From a bacterium (GTDB lineage Bacteria; UBA4055), in assembly GCA_029559475.1 (NCBI GenBank), contig JAKQBN010000036.1, positions 1 through 36,618 of the forward strand: a DNA stretch of 36,618 bases, given 5' to 3'. A model generated the notes under the pieces. That model made no database searches. It was not told where the DNA came from and worked only from the letters and a program-made list of their open reading frames with translations. This document shows positions 1-8,090 of the stretch, one piece after another (position 1 is the stretch's first letter; each line of letters begins with the position of its first letter). Both the position numbers and the translations under genes were made by a program.

Positions 1-168
1 TTATTTTAAGAGATATAACAGTGAAAAAGGGCATATGTCACTTGATTATAGAACTCCTGATGAAGTATATTACGGGATGATTGAAATAGGAAAAGAAAAA
101 GTTTTCGCTTAGAAGGATGTTAACACATACTTCTAAAAAAAGCTGTATTAAGAATGGGAGCCATTACA
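1..168 (+). mobile_element. Right end of an IS3-family insertion sequence
   Basis: The window opens inside an insertion sequence. Bases 2-112 encode the tail of an IS3-type transposase, followed by about 56 non-coding bases that end ...CCATTACA at 168. Read inward, the terminus is TGTAATGGCTCCCATTCT, a plausible inverted repeat beginning TGT, as expected for this family. Beyond 168 the HerA-like gene runs in frame, and inside 168 its frame becomes nonsense and soon stops, so the element has inserted into that gene. The left end, target duplication and rest of the element lie outside the window. The exact boundary (168 or a base or two either side) is inferred from the reading-frame break and the terminal CA. 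Confidence 0.75.
2..112 (+). CDS. IS3-family transposase OrfB, C-terminal 36 residues (cut by window edge)
   Basis: The frame starting at base 2 encodes 36 residues up to TAG at 110-112. It contains the signature tail of IS3/IS150 integrase-type transposases: YFKRYNSEKGHMSLDYRTP then DEVYY. This matches the family pattern 'YN..R.H..L.Y.TP.e.y' that follows the catalytic glutamate of the DDE core. The rest of the gene is upstream of the window. It catalyses copy-out/paste-in transposition of its own element. The family assignment is strong; the subgroup cannot be told from so short a piece. Confidence 0.85.
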   Translation, partial: YFKRYNSEKGHMSLDYRTPDEVYYGMIEIGKEKVFA

Positions 169-942
169 ATTTTTTTCTTTTATAGTAGTCTCAATTAAAC
201 TTTGAATTATCAATTTAACTACATTACTTTTACCCAATCTTGTTTTGCCAAACATAGCAGTTCTTGTACCCTTAAAATCGTTAGTAGAAAGAAATATGTC
301 TACATTAGGTAGAGGTTTATTTGGCAAAGGTAATCTGCATTCTGTAAGGCGCAATTTACCTATTTGAAATCGGTTATCTTCGGGTACCATAATATTATCT
401 ACAAGATCAAGTAATTTTTCATCAGGTGAATAGATTAAATATTTGTGAGCACTTAAATAATTATTCAAGTCACCCGAAAATTCTACTGTATTCATTTTTT
501 TAGGGTCAGGATAAAACATACCCAAAACGCTAGTTTTTAAAGCGCCCCATTGCAACTCACTTTGAGTAAACACGTCTAGCTCAGGCATTGATTTTTTTTG
601 TAATTCAAAATAGGTATGTTGCACATCAGAAGACAAGGGCGTCGGAGCACTATCTAATACTCTTAATAATGTGAAATGCGGAGGGATATTTTCACCATTT
701 GATTTGAATGTAGAAGGCACCATTATAAGCAATGAATTCCTTGGGATTCCACCTACAGCTACTTTGAATGGATCGCAGGTTATTATAGTTATTTCACCAT
801 AACCTATTTCGAGTACATATCCAACAAATCTTTGTTTGTCATATTCCTTTGCTTTTTCATAAGATATTTCTTTGTCGAGAAAATCTTTTAAAACCCTTAA
901 AGGATGATTCTGATTAGCTGCATCTTCAAGAAATTTTTTCAT
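148..942 (-). pseudogene. HerA-like DUF87 ATPase, truncated by IS insertion
   Basis: The 264-codon frame starts at ATG 942 with an AGGAA ribosome site. Residues about 35-100 look like the beta-rich HAS-barrel found at the N terminus of HerA translocases, and residues 232-239 (GKTRLGKS) are a full Walker A. The family usually has 500-600 residues, with Walker B, arginine finger and sensor motifs downstream. Here the frame reaches only residue 258 before entering the IS; the last six residues (CNGSHS) are read from IS DNA. The product cannot be an active ATPase. It is the last visible gene of the minus-strand operon with the methyltransferase and type IIG enzyme (9-nt gap), so the intact form was probably a motor subunit of the defence locus. 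Further operon genes, such as a nuclease, may lie beyond the IS. HerA assignment is by motif and fold pattern only. Confidence 0.7.
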
Positions 943-951
943 AGTTTATTC

Positions 952-1752
952 CTATATGTTTGTAATTATAACTTCCTGTGATTCCTTTGTATGAATTCCG
1001 ATTTTTTTTCCTGTGCCTTTCATAAGTTTTTTGATTTTAAATCCTTTATACAATTTACAGATATCAGTATGATTAGAATTTGTCATGACCCATCTGATTT
1101 TATGTAATTTACTGATCTGTTTAATTCTTTTAGAAAGCCTAACCTGATCATCGTAAGTAAACCTGCTATATGCATAGTGAGATTCAATTAACTCTTTCTC
1201 GCCAGGCTTATATGGCGGATCAAAAAATATAAAATCCCCATCTTTTACATTGTCTAGAATTTTATTAAAATCAGCTACATGGAATTTTGCGTTCTTTAGT
1301 ATTCTTGACAATTCAACTAAATCACTATGAGTTACTACCCATCTTCTTTCTTCACCACCATAGCCTACACTAAAATTGCCGTTTGGACTGTGTCTCCACA
1401 TTCCTTTAAAACAAGTTCTATTAAGATATAATGTGCGCGCGGCTCTATAGGTAATTGGCTTATTTAAGTATTCTGAATCTCTAATTAAATAATAAGCTTC
1501 TTTACCTTCAGGAAAGGAAGAAAATATTTCCCAAACTTTATGAGGACAATTTCGTATTCCTTTATATAAGTCAATTAATTCTTTATTCATATCTGATAGA
1601 ATTGATTTTGATGGCTGTATATATAAAAAAACTGATCCACCTCCTAAAAAAGGTTCAATATAATTGCCTTTAATGTATTTACTGTTTGGCAAATAATCGT
1701 CTAAGTAATCAATAAGTTTTGATTTACCACCAGGATATCTTAAAAAACGCAT
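952..1752 (-). CDS. Dam-like DNA adenine (N6) methyltransferase
   Basis: This 266-residue protein has the layout of class alpha (Dam/DpnM) adenine methyltransferases, which transfer methyl from S-adenosylmethionine to adenine N6. It shows RYPGGK near the N terminus (residues 6-11), the AdoMet-binding motif PFLGGGS at 34-40, and catalytic DPPY at 178-181, followed by YSRFTYDDQ typical of the family. The length is normal for Dam. Its start overlaps the stop of the type IIG gene by one base (TAATG), pointing to translational coupling and a joint role in protecting host DNA or adding a second specificity. The gene is AT-rich like the 3' part of the IIG gene. The recognition site cannot be read from the sequence. 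Confidence 0.9.
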   Translation of the reverse strand: MRFLRYPGGKSKLIDYLDDYLPNSKYIKGNYIEPFLGGGSVFLYIQPSKSILSDMNKELIDLYKGIRNCPHKVWEIFSSFPEGKEAYYLIRDSEYLNKPITYRAARTLYLNRTCFKGMWRHSPNGNFSVGYGGEERRWVVTHSDLVELSRILKNAKFHVADFNKILDNVKDGDFIFFDPPYKPGEKELIESHYAYSRFTYDDQVRLSKRIKQISKLHKIRWVMTNSNHTDICKLYKGFKIKKLMKGTGKKIGIHTKESQEVIITNI

Positions 1753-4700
1753 TAAATCCTCCCAACTATTTCTATATCCTCGTCTGTCAGCTCGTAAAGC
1801 TGATAGACGAGTTTATCAACTTCTACTTCGGATTCTGATACATCAATATAAGCATCAGTGTTTCTTTTTTCAAGAATCTCTCTGACTAATTTAGCTATTT
1901 CGTGTTTTTCTTTTTCTTTACCCTTAACAACAGGAATCTGCTCTAAATACTGCCTGATAAAGCGCAAATAACCGCCTCTTATCGAAGGTGTAATGCTTTT
2001 ATAAAAAAAGTGTATGAGCTTTGAGTTTAATAATCCGAGTAAATACATATCATCTGTAGGTATGATATAAGCTGTATTTGCGCATACAGCTCCGCAGCTA
2101 TCATACATACATTCAGCTTTGAGTGCAATATCAGGTAGCATTATCTTTTCTTTATAAAATTGTTCATAATAGTCACAGGCTCTAAGCTCCCACCAATATT
2201 CCCCTTTGTCATATCTCGCTTTAGCCTTGTCTTTGAACTGTTCCAGATGATCCATGATTTGAGGAAATTCATTTCTCATTTTTTTGATAGCTGTTTCTTC
2301 ATCTATCGTGCCAAATCGGTTACTTGTAAATCCGTTCCTGAATAGAATCAGATAATTTGTCAAAGAAGGTTTCGAATATCTTTTTATATCTCTACCTGAT
2401 AAAAACGGTTTTAATATTTCTTTATATTTAGGCTGTTTTTCGATCATACTCATAGCAAATTCTTTAGGAATAATAAAAGCTTCGTTAAGTCCGGTTTTTA
2501 TCCCGTAATATATACCTTTTTTAACAGTGGTCCCAAGAGGAATACTTATCTTGTTTAATTTATTGATGATTCTCTGCGTATCAATATCAGCAAAGTTCCA
2601 CCCATTCTCATTTAGAGTTGATTTTGTTATTACAATTGAATTCTCTTTCTCATACTCTTCAATTCCGTTAGGAAAATCAAGCGAGTCGAATGTAGTAGCA
2701 AGGAAATCTTTTAATGAGTATTCTTTTTGTATTTGCAGTATGCTCGGATATGTTGTAGCCTCTTCAAAAACCGGTAAATCGCCAAAATCAAGAAATCTGA
2801 TTATTTTATGCTTCTTTACAAATTCCCTGATATTCTTTCCATAAGTTGCTTTCAGCCACTTATTAGGCATAATAAATATAAATATTCCGTTATCTTTAAG
2901 TATTGTAAAACCACGCTCGATAAAATACACATATATATCTGCGGTACTTTTAAATGTTGTGTATCGTGAGGCTAAATAATCTTTGATCGGTTTTAATTCT
3001 TCCTGCCTGATATACGGCGGATTGCCGATGACTACATCGAAGCCGGTGTAGTTGCCTTTTTCGTCCAAAACTTCGGGGAATTCGAACCTCCATTCGAATG
3101 CGTTGCGGTAGATGGCGCTTTCCTTTATTTCTTTGATCTCTGCGCTGAGCCTGTTTATTTGTTCTTCAAGGTTTTTTCTTTCTTTCTGCTCTTTTGCTTT
3201 TTCTTTTTCGCTTAATTCGATGTCTAAAAGCTTTCCTGTTGAGTATTTTTCATAGAGTTCGTTTTCGAGGCTGTCGAGCCTTTTTTGTTTGGGGTCGTTT
3301 ACGCTTATTTCTGATCTGAAGTTGTTCTTGATTTCATTTATGAGTTTTTCGAGCTGTCTTTTTTCATCCTTGGTCTTTGCGTTCTGATACGACTGTACCG
3401 CGAGCCTGTAGGATGTGATTGTCCATTTGCTTTTTCTGAGGGCTGAGGAGAGGTCTGCGTCGAGGCTGAATCTGCTTACGAGGGAGTTCCCGCATTTGAT
3501 GTTTATGTCTATGTTGGGCAGGGTTTCGAGCTGTTTGTAGTCCGATCCTTTTGTGTAGTATGCGTTCTTTAAGAGTTCGATCCAGAGCCTGAGCCTGCAT
3601 ATTTTTACGGAATTGTGGTTGATGTCCACGCCGAACAGGCAGTTCTCGATTATGGTCTGCTTTTCATGGAAGAGTAATTCCTGTACTTTCTGGCTTTCCC
3701 TGCTGCCGGGTATGTATTCGAAAGGGTCTTCTGCCGCTTTGTTGTAGAGCATGAGTTCGTCGTTCTCAACAAATGCCGAATATCCGCTGAGGATGTTGCC
3801 TTCCGCGTCCGAGAGTATTCCGAGCTCTGATTTTACTGCAATGATCTCGTTTAAGGCCGATACGAGAAAGTGGCCCGAGCCTACGGCGGGATCGCATATT
3901 TTAAGCGAGTTTATGACCGAATTGTACTCTTTTACTTCCTCTTTTTTATAAGGCGAACCGATGAAGTTCTTTAATTCGCCTATGTCTTTTATGTCTTTTT
4001 TATATCTGTCGTTGAACTTCTGAATGACCGCTCTTCTGACCGTTTCCCTGCACATGTACATCGTGATAAATCCGGGCGTGAAGAAGGAGCCGTCTTTGTA
4101 GCCGTTGATCTTCTCGAATATCAGCCCGAGCACCGATGCGTTTATGAGCGTTTTTCTCTCTTCCTGGATCTCCTCCGAGCCTTCCGAGCTGAAGTCGTAA
4201 GCGTCGAGAAATCCGAAAAGGTATTCTATTGTGTTCATCGCGCCGGCCGTTTTCCTGCCGTCCTTATCCCTGAGCACCGTTTTTGAATATGTGGGAAGTT
4301 CGATCCCGTTGTCGAGGTTGGATATTACAATAAGGTCGTCTTCGAGCCCGGATCTTTCGAAAAGCGAGCTGTTCAGGTAGGGGACTTTTGAGAACTTTTT
4401 CCTTACGGATTCCGCGCGGTCTTCATGCCTGATGGCAAGCACCTGAAAGAACAGCTTGTTCAGTTCGTCGAAATTACTGATGTTCTCGTATGTCAGGAAT
4501 TTGTAATCCCTGTCGCCTTTAAAGTATTTTAACAGCTGAGCCTCGAGAAGCTTGAGGAAAAGTATCCTGTTTATCCAGGTTATGCATAATTCAAGAGCCA
4601 CGCCGAAATACTGTTCGTCCTTACTGCTTCCGAACGATTCGGGGTTGGTGACCTTGTACAGCCTGTCTTCGGACCTTAGAATGTTTATTGCGTTCTCGAG

Positions 4701-5549
4701 CAGAGAGCCCGCATCGGGTTTTTCTTTCCTCCGGATGATCTTTTTTCCGCCGTCTTTGACCTCCTCAAGCCCGATAATGTGCAGAAGCTCAAAGTAAAAA
4801 TTCTTGTCGAGGCTGTTGCTGTCGTTGGGGAATCCGAGATTTAAAAGATGCGCCGGCGAAAGAACTTTGTACAGCAGGATAAGATTTTTGTCGTCCGTTC
4901 TGTCTGAATTACGCAGGAACTTTTCATAGTCTTTGATATTGAAATAAGTATATGCGAGATCGCTTTTAGCTTCATCGATGTACTTTGCCGCGATGTCCTT
5001 ATAGAACATATCGGTGGAAGAGCTGTCCTTTCTGCCCGAATTCCACAGTCCGTATTCTTTCACAAGAGCTTTATTATCGTAAAAACTCTTATAAAAACCC
5101 GCGCTGTCGAAAATGAACCATTCGTATCCGTTCGTAGCAATAAGGCTCTTTATGTCCGCATTCGAATTATCGATCCTCTCCCTCAGATAATAAAGCACAA
5201 GCTCTCGGACAGCTTTTACATTCAGATTGTCATGCTTCGGAAAATCGTATTTCTCCGATGGCCTTTTCGCCTCGATAATCACGCACACCGGGGATGTCGA
5301 GGTCTTATCGGAATGGATGACCAGATCGTTCCTGTTCTTAACGTTGATCTCGTATAGACCCTTATAATAAGTTTCACGTAGAAAGTCGCGCACAAGGTTC
5401 TTCGCGTGCTCTTCACCTTCCTTTTCGTCAATATCTGAAAGAAGAGCGATCAGATTAGATTTGAACCTTTCGATCTCGTCCCTGGTCGGTTTAAGCTTTC
5501 TGTATGCCTGTTTTAATGCCTGCTTCGGGGTTTTATACTGAACTGACAC
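1752..5549 (-). CDS. Type IIG (Eco57I-like) restriction-modification enzyme
   Basis: A 1265-residue single-chain nuclease-methyltransferase. N-terminal residues 70-95 hold a PD-(D/E)xK nuclease core: D75, then E93-A-K95. A helical connector follows, then the N6-adenine methyltransferase domain with motif I DPAVGSGHF at 553-561 and motif IV NPPY at 843-846. The remaining ~400 residues match TaqI-C-like target-recognition regions. Such enzymes methylate one strand and cut at a distance from the site. A coiled-coil insertion (about 730-820) between motif I and NPPY is charge-rich. The gene follows an AraC-like gene by 51 bp and couples to the Dam-like gene. Composition changes inside it: 28 of 60 bases are G/C at 4321-4380 but 20 of 60 at 2521-2580. 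All key motifs are present, so I expect an active enzyme. Confidence 0.9.
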   Translation of the reverse strand: MSVQYKTPKQALKQAYRKLKPTRDEIERFKSNLIALLSDIDEKEGEEHAKNLVRDFLRETYYKGLYEINVKNRNDLVIHSDKTSTSPVCVIIEAKRPSEKYDFPKHDNLNVKAVRELVLYYLRERIDNSNADIKSLIATNGYEWFIFDSAGFYKSFYDNKALVKEYGLWNSGRKDSSSTDMFYKDIAAKYIDEAKSDLAYTYFNIKDYEKFLRNSDRTDDKNLILLYKVLSPAHLLNLGFPNDSNSLDKNFYFELLHIIGLEEVKDGGKKIIRRKEKPDAGSLLENAINILRSEDRLYKVTNPESFGSSKDEQYFGVALELCITWINRILFLKLLEAQLLKYFKGDRDYKFLTYENISNFDELNKLFFQVLAIRHEDRAESVRKKFSKVPYLNSSLFERSGLEDDLIVISNLDNGIELPTYSKTVLRDKDGRKTAGAMNTIEYLFGFLDAYDFSSEGSEEIQEERKTLINASVLGLIFEKINGYKDGSFFTPGFITMYMCRETVRRAVIQKFNDRYKKDIKDIGELKNFIGSPYKKEEVKEYNSVINSLKICDPAVGSGHFLVSALNEIIAVKSELGILSDAEGNILSGYSAFVENDELMLYNKAAEDPFEYIPGSRESQKVQELLFHEKQTIIENCLFGVDINHNSVKICRLRLWIELLKNAYYTKGSDYKQLETLPNIDINIKCGNSLVSRFSLDADLSSALRKSKWTITSYRLAVQSYQNAKTKDEKRQLEKLINEIKNNFRSEISVNDPKQKRLDSLENELYEKYSTGKLLDIELSEKEKAKEQKERKNLEEQINRLSAEIKEIKESAIYRNAFEWRFEFPEVLDEKGNYTGFDVVIGNPPYIRQEELKPIKDYLASRYTTFKSTADIYVYFIERGFTILKDNGIFIFIMPNKWLKATYGKNIREFVKKHKIIRFLDFGDLPVFEEATTYPSILQIQKEYSLKDFLATTFDSLDFPNGIEEYEKENSIVITKSTLNENGWNFADIDTQRIINKLNKISIPLGTTVKKGIYYGIKTGLNEAFIIPKEFAMSMIEKQPKYKEILKPFLSGRDIKRYSKPSLTNYLILFRNGFTSNRFGTIDEETAIKKMRNEFPQIMDHLEQFKDKAKARYDKGEYWWELRACDYYEQFYKEKIMLPDIALKAECMYDSCGAVCANTAYIIPTDDMYLLGLLNSKLIHFFYKSITPSIRGGYLRFIRQYLEQIPVVKGKEKEKHEIAKLVREILEKRNTDAYIDVSESEVEVDKLVYQLYELTDEDIEIVGRI

Positions 5550-5600
5550 TTTCGCCTCTGTTATATGTTGTGTAAAATATATTCCATTAAGGCTTTTAAA

Positions 5601-5933
5601 TCAATTGAATTGTTTATAGACGTACGGGTTTGTACCCGTGTGCTTTCTGAACCATACGGCGAAATAGGATTCGCACCTGAATCCGAGATCGTAAACCACT
5701 TCCTGACATTTTTTCTTTCTGAGCATTGCTTTTGCATTCTCGACGATCACCCTGTCGTGCGCGGCGAAAATCGTTTCTCTCGCACAGCGCATATACCTTT
5801 TGCAGATCAGCGAAAAGCTTCTTTTAAACTTGTATTCCAGCGCTTTCTTAATGTCGGCGTGCTTGATACCGTGCCTGGAAAGCACCTTCATTACGATCTC
5901 AAGAAATTCGTCGTCGGTTATTGAAGTGAACAT
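5601..5933 (-). CDS. AraC-type HTH single-domain protein
   Basis: This 110-residue protein consists almost only of the AraC DNA-binding fold. A degenerate first helix-turn-helix occupies about residues 20-55, and the second, more canonical one is DLGFRCESYFAVWFRKHTG, then NPYVYKQ near the C terminus, matching the family's 'GF.s.syF.r.Fkk..G.tP..yr'. No ligand-binding or sensor domain is present. The start at 5933 is supported by GAGG 4 nt upstream of ATG. It lies 51 bp upstream of the type IIG gene on the same strand, where small controller proteins of restriction-modification systems often sit, although classical C proteins are Xre-like rather than AraC-like. A role in timing restriction expression is inference from position. 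Confidence 0.75.
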   Translation of the reverse strand: MFTSITDDEFLEIVMKVLSRHGIKHADIKKALEYKFKRSFSLICKRYMRCARETIFAAHDRVIVENAKAMLRKKKCQEVVYDLGFRCESYFAVWFRKHTGTNPYVYKQFN

Positions 5934-6077
5934 TTTACCTCACCTTCTCGAATATGATTTCATAGTGCTATTTCTGATTCCTCTTTCTTTGTTTAAAAAC
6001 AATTTATGAATTTTCTCTGTATTAAAACAGGTGGACATTACAGTAATTATTGATAATAAAATTTTAACACTTCTTAG

Positions 6078-6860
6078 CTATTTATCCTTCTTTTTAAAAG
6101 TATACTGCATAAAATTGACCATATGATCAGATGATTTATCAAAAAACTGAGAACGCAAAGATCCGAAAATTATTCCTGAATACGTATATGTAAACTGCAG
6201 GCTTGTTCTGCCGTCGTCATTCGAGTTAAACAAATTCTCATATCCTAGAGTGACTTGTAATTTATCTGTAATAAAATATGATGATAACCCGACATTGTAG
6301 GAACTGTCATCAAATTCAAAATCATTAAAGTTTAATGCTGAAATTATGAAAATATTTTTTGAAACAAGCGGTTTATAAGAAAATCCTGTATCTAAACAGA
6401 TCGGTTCTGAATTATTATTCAAACTATGGCTGAAATTTGAACTTATAGTCAGTTTAGTATTTGGCTTATAAGTAAGTGAAAATTGCTCTTTTAAAATATT
6501 ATTTTCATTGTACCATCTATTTGAATACCCTATAAAGAAATTATTATACAATTCATAACCATACGATGCAGAAAAAATGTTCAGCGTATCAAAATCCGTA
6601 TGATAGAAGAATCCAAAATTATAAATTGTGAAGAATACCCCTCCTTCCCGTATTTTTTCTTCTGATGAATTTTCCTTTGTAAAAATGTAAGGCATTATTG
6701 AAATTGACGGCTGATAATCTAAAAGTGAAGGATTTATTATTGTCTTGTAGGCTAAACTATCGCATGTAACCGAAGATTTATAGTCGAATACATCTTGCGG
6801 GAAACTACTTATGACAAATAAAAAAAATGCTATCAGAAAAAAAATAGATTTTGAATTCAT
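6078..6860 (-). CDS. Probable outer-membrane beta-barrel protein, unknown function
   Basis: I do not recognise a named family. The 260-residue product begins with a clear signal peptide (hydrophobic residues 5-20, cleavage near SFPQD). The rest is built of short alternating polar/aromatic strands separated by N/D/S-rich turns (for example FFIGYSNRWYNEN, LQVTLGYENLF, LQFTYTYSGIIFG), the pattern of a small outer-membrane barrel. It resembles PorP/SprF-like barrel proteins in style only. A strong ribosome site AGGAGG precedes ATG 6860. The gene is AT-rich and follows the lipoprotein gene on the same strand, with a long perfect hairpin between them, so the two may be expressed together at different levels. 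Confidence 0.6.
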   Translation of the reverse strand: MNSKSIFFLIAFFLFVISSFPQDVFDYKSSVTCDSLAYKTIINPSLLDYQPSISIMPYIFTKENSSEEKIREGGVFFTIYNFGFFYHTDFDTLNIFSASYGYELYNNFFIGYSNRWYNENNILKEQFSLTYKPNTKLTISSNFSHSLNNNSEPICLDTGFSYKPLVSKNIFIISALNFNDFEFDDSSYNVGLSSYFITDKLQVTLGYENLFNSNDDGRTSLQFTYTYSGIIFGSLRSQFFDKSSDHMVNFMQYTFKKKDK

Positions 6861-6882
6861 TTCACCCTCCTGTTTAATCAGA

Positions 6883-6911
6883 AGATGATGCGTTACTTGT
6901 ACGCATCATCT
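6883..6911 (-). terminator. Perfect 11-bp hairpin between lipoprotein and barrel genes
   Basis: AGATGATGCGT and ACGCATCATCT form an 11-bp perfect stem around a 7-base loop. On the minus strand it stands 15 nt after the lipoprotein stop and 22 nt before the next ATG. The bases after it on that strand (TCTGATT) are not a good U-tract, so it may be a weak terminator, an attenuator or an mRNA-stabilising/processing hairpin. On the plus strand it is followed by TTCTTTT, but no plus-strand gene reads into it. Confidence 0.5.
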
Positions 6912-6925
6912 TTCTTTTGAGTTCG

Positions 6926-7768
6926 TTATCTGCTATTTACGCTATCTTTTTTATCGATGTATGTTAAAGCTGAAGCAGCAAGAGCAGCACCGCCTATCGC
7001 ATATGGATCAGTATTTCCTGATACTAAAACAGATAAACCACCTATTAAATCACCCAAAAATATATCTCCCCAAAATGAAAAGCATAGTGATTGGTCATCG
7101 ATCTCAACATTAAAAAGAATATTCCAGTTTTCTAGATTATCTTTCCAGTATTTTGCTGAAGATAAACCTACATCAATTATATTCATAAAAGTAATAAGTT
7201 CTTCACCTGTAAGTTCTTTTCTTGCCTTATTTCTTATATCCATTAGAGAAGAAACCACTGTACCATAATTCTTTTTATCAATATTAATAATTTCCATTGA
7301 GTATTGTTTGACAGCTGGATTCAAACCTGAACTATTAATAGCTTCTGTTAAATCTTGAACAGAAATGTTTAAAGATGATTGCCCTGCCTCAAACATACTT
7401 TGTATCTCGCCGGAGTTAATTTGCCCGTTAGTCTCATCTATGAAGTAGTTTGTCAAAAGAATCTTGGATTGCTCTTCTAATTCTTCGTTTGTACCCCACC
7501 AGTTGTTTTTTGTTAGTTTTGTGCCGTTGTAACTGTTTTTCAGGTCTTCTAGACCTCCATAGAGATATTTCAGCCCATTGTTATGAAATTCACCCGAAAA
7601 AGATTCTTCAGAGCCAACCGATTTTGCTCCAGAATAGATGCTTTTTTGCTGAGCGTCATTGTTACTGACACTCGTATCTGCAGATGCTAAAGTGTTTGTT
7701 CTTTCGCATCCAACGAATAGAATTACAGCCAATACTGTTGTAACCAGAATGTACCCGACTTTCTTCAT
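6926..7768 (-). CDS. Putative lipoprotein, unknown function
   Basis: A 280-residue protein with a lipoprotein signal: positive start MKKVGY, hydrophobic stretch to residue 19, and Cys21 after FVG. A Ser/Asn/Asp-rich linker follows (about 22-60), then a mostly helical body. Near the C terminus a glycine/alanine-rich hydrophobic segment (GGLSVLVSG ... IGGAALAASALTYI, about 240-270) could be a membrane or packing helix. GAGGAAAC upstream supports ATG 7768. It sits between the small secreted-peptide gene and the barrel gene, all on the minus strand and all predicted to be exported, suggesting an envelope-associated group. No family is recognised. Confidence 0.6.
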   Translation of the reverse strand: MKKVGYILVTTVLAVILFVGCERTNTLASADTSVSNNDAQQKSIYSGAKSVGSEESFSGEFHNNGLKYLYGGLEDLKNSYNGTKLTKNNWWGTNEELEEQSKILLTNYFIDETNGQINSGEIQSMFEAGQSSLNISVQDLTEAINSSGLNPAVKQYSMEIINIDKKNYGTVVSSLMDIRNKARKELTGEELITFMNIIDVGLSSAKYWKDNLENWNILFNVEIDDQSLCFSFWGDIFLGDLIGGLSVLVSGNTDPYAIGGAALAASALTYIDKKDSVNSR

Positions 7769-7815
7769 TTTGTTTCCTCACTTTTTTGTTTTTGTTTTGA
7801 CTGACTTGTTTAAAA

Positions 7816-7983
7816 TTACTTTTTTACAGGTGGAATTGGTTGTGGATCATTTGGGTCTCCATCAATGCATACCCATCCTGTCCCAATCCAAACCCATCCG
7901 GGATAATCAGGATCCTCTGCTTTCATTTCTTGAGAAAGAAGCAATGTCAACACTGTGATTGAAATTAGCAGCCATCTTTTCAT
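7816..7983 (-). CDS. Small secreted peptide precursor (55 residues)
   Basis: A short frame running from ATG (7981-7983) to TAA (7816-7818). It has a near-ideal ribosome site, GGAGAG five bases before ATG. The first ~22 residues form a signal peptide (MKRWLLISITVLTLLL, cleavage probably after KA). The mature ~33-residue peptide is striking: acidic, rich in Trp, Gly and Pro, with a single Cys (DYPGWVWIGTGW, then VCIDGD) and ending in a proline-rich basic tail, PQPIPPVKK. It begins 107 bp downstream of the HTH-TPR gene and 47 bp upstream of the lipoprotein gene, same strand. Unlike shadow frames it has start, ribosome site, signal and tail in register. I know no family for it; a signalling or surface-bound peptide is a hypothesis. 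Confidence 0.6.
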   Translation of the reverse strand: MKRWLLISITVLTLLLSQEMKAEDPDYPGWVWIGTGWVCIDGDPNDPQPIPPVKK

Positions 7984-8090
7984 AGAACTCTCCATGTTAT
8001 TTGGCTGTTAATTTTAATCAATTATTTAAAAAAGAAAACGTGCCGCGTTATTTTAACACTTATTTTATGGTAATATTTTACTTGTTAGCT

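Noticed and set aside
3364-3600. 78-codon minus-strand frame within the type IIG gene
   Set aside because: It lies in another frame of the same strand inside the coiled-coil/methyltransferase region, with Arg/Gln-rich nonsense composition.
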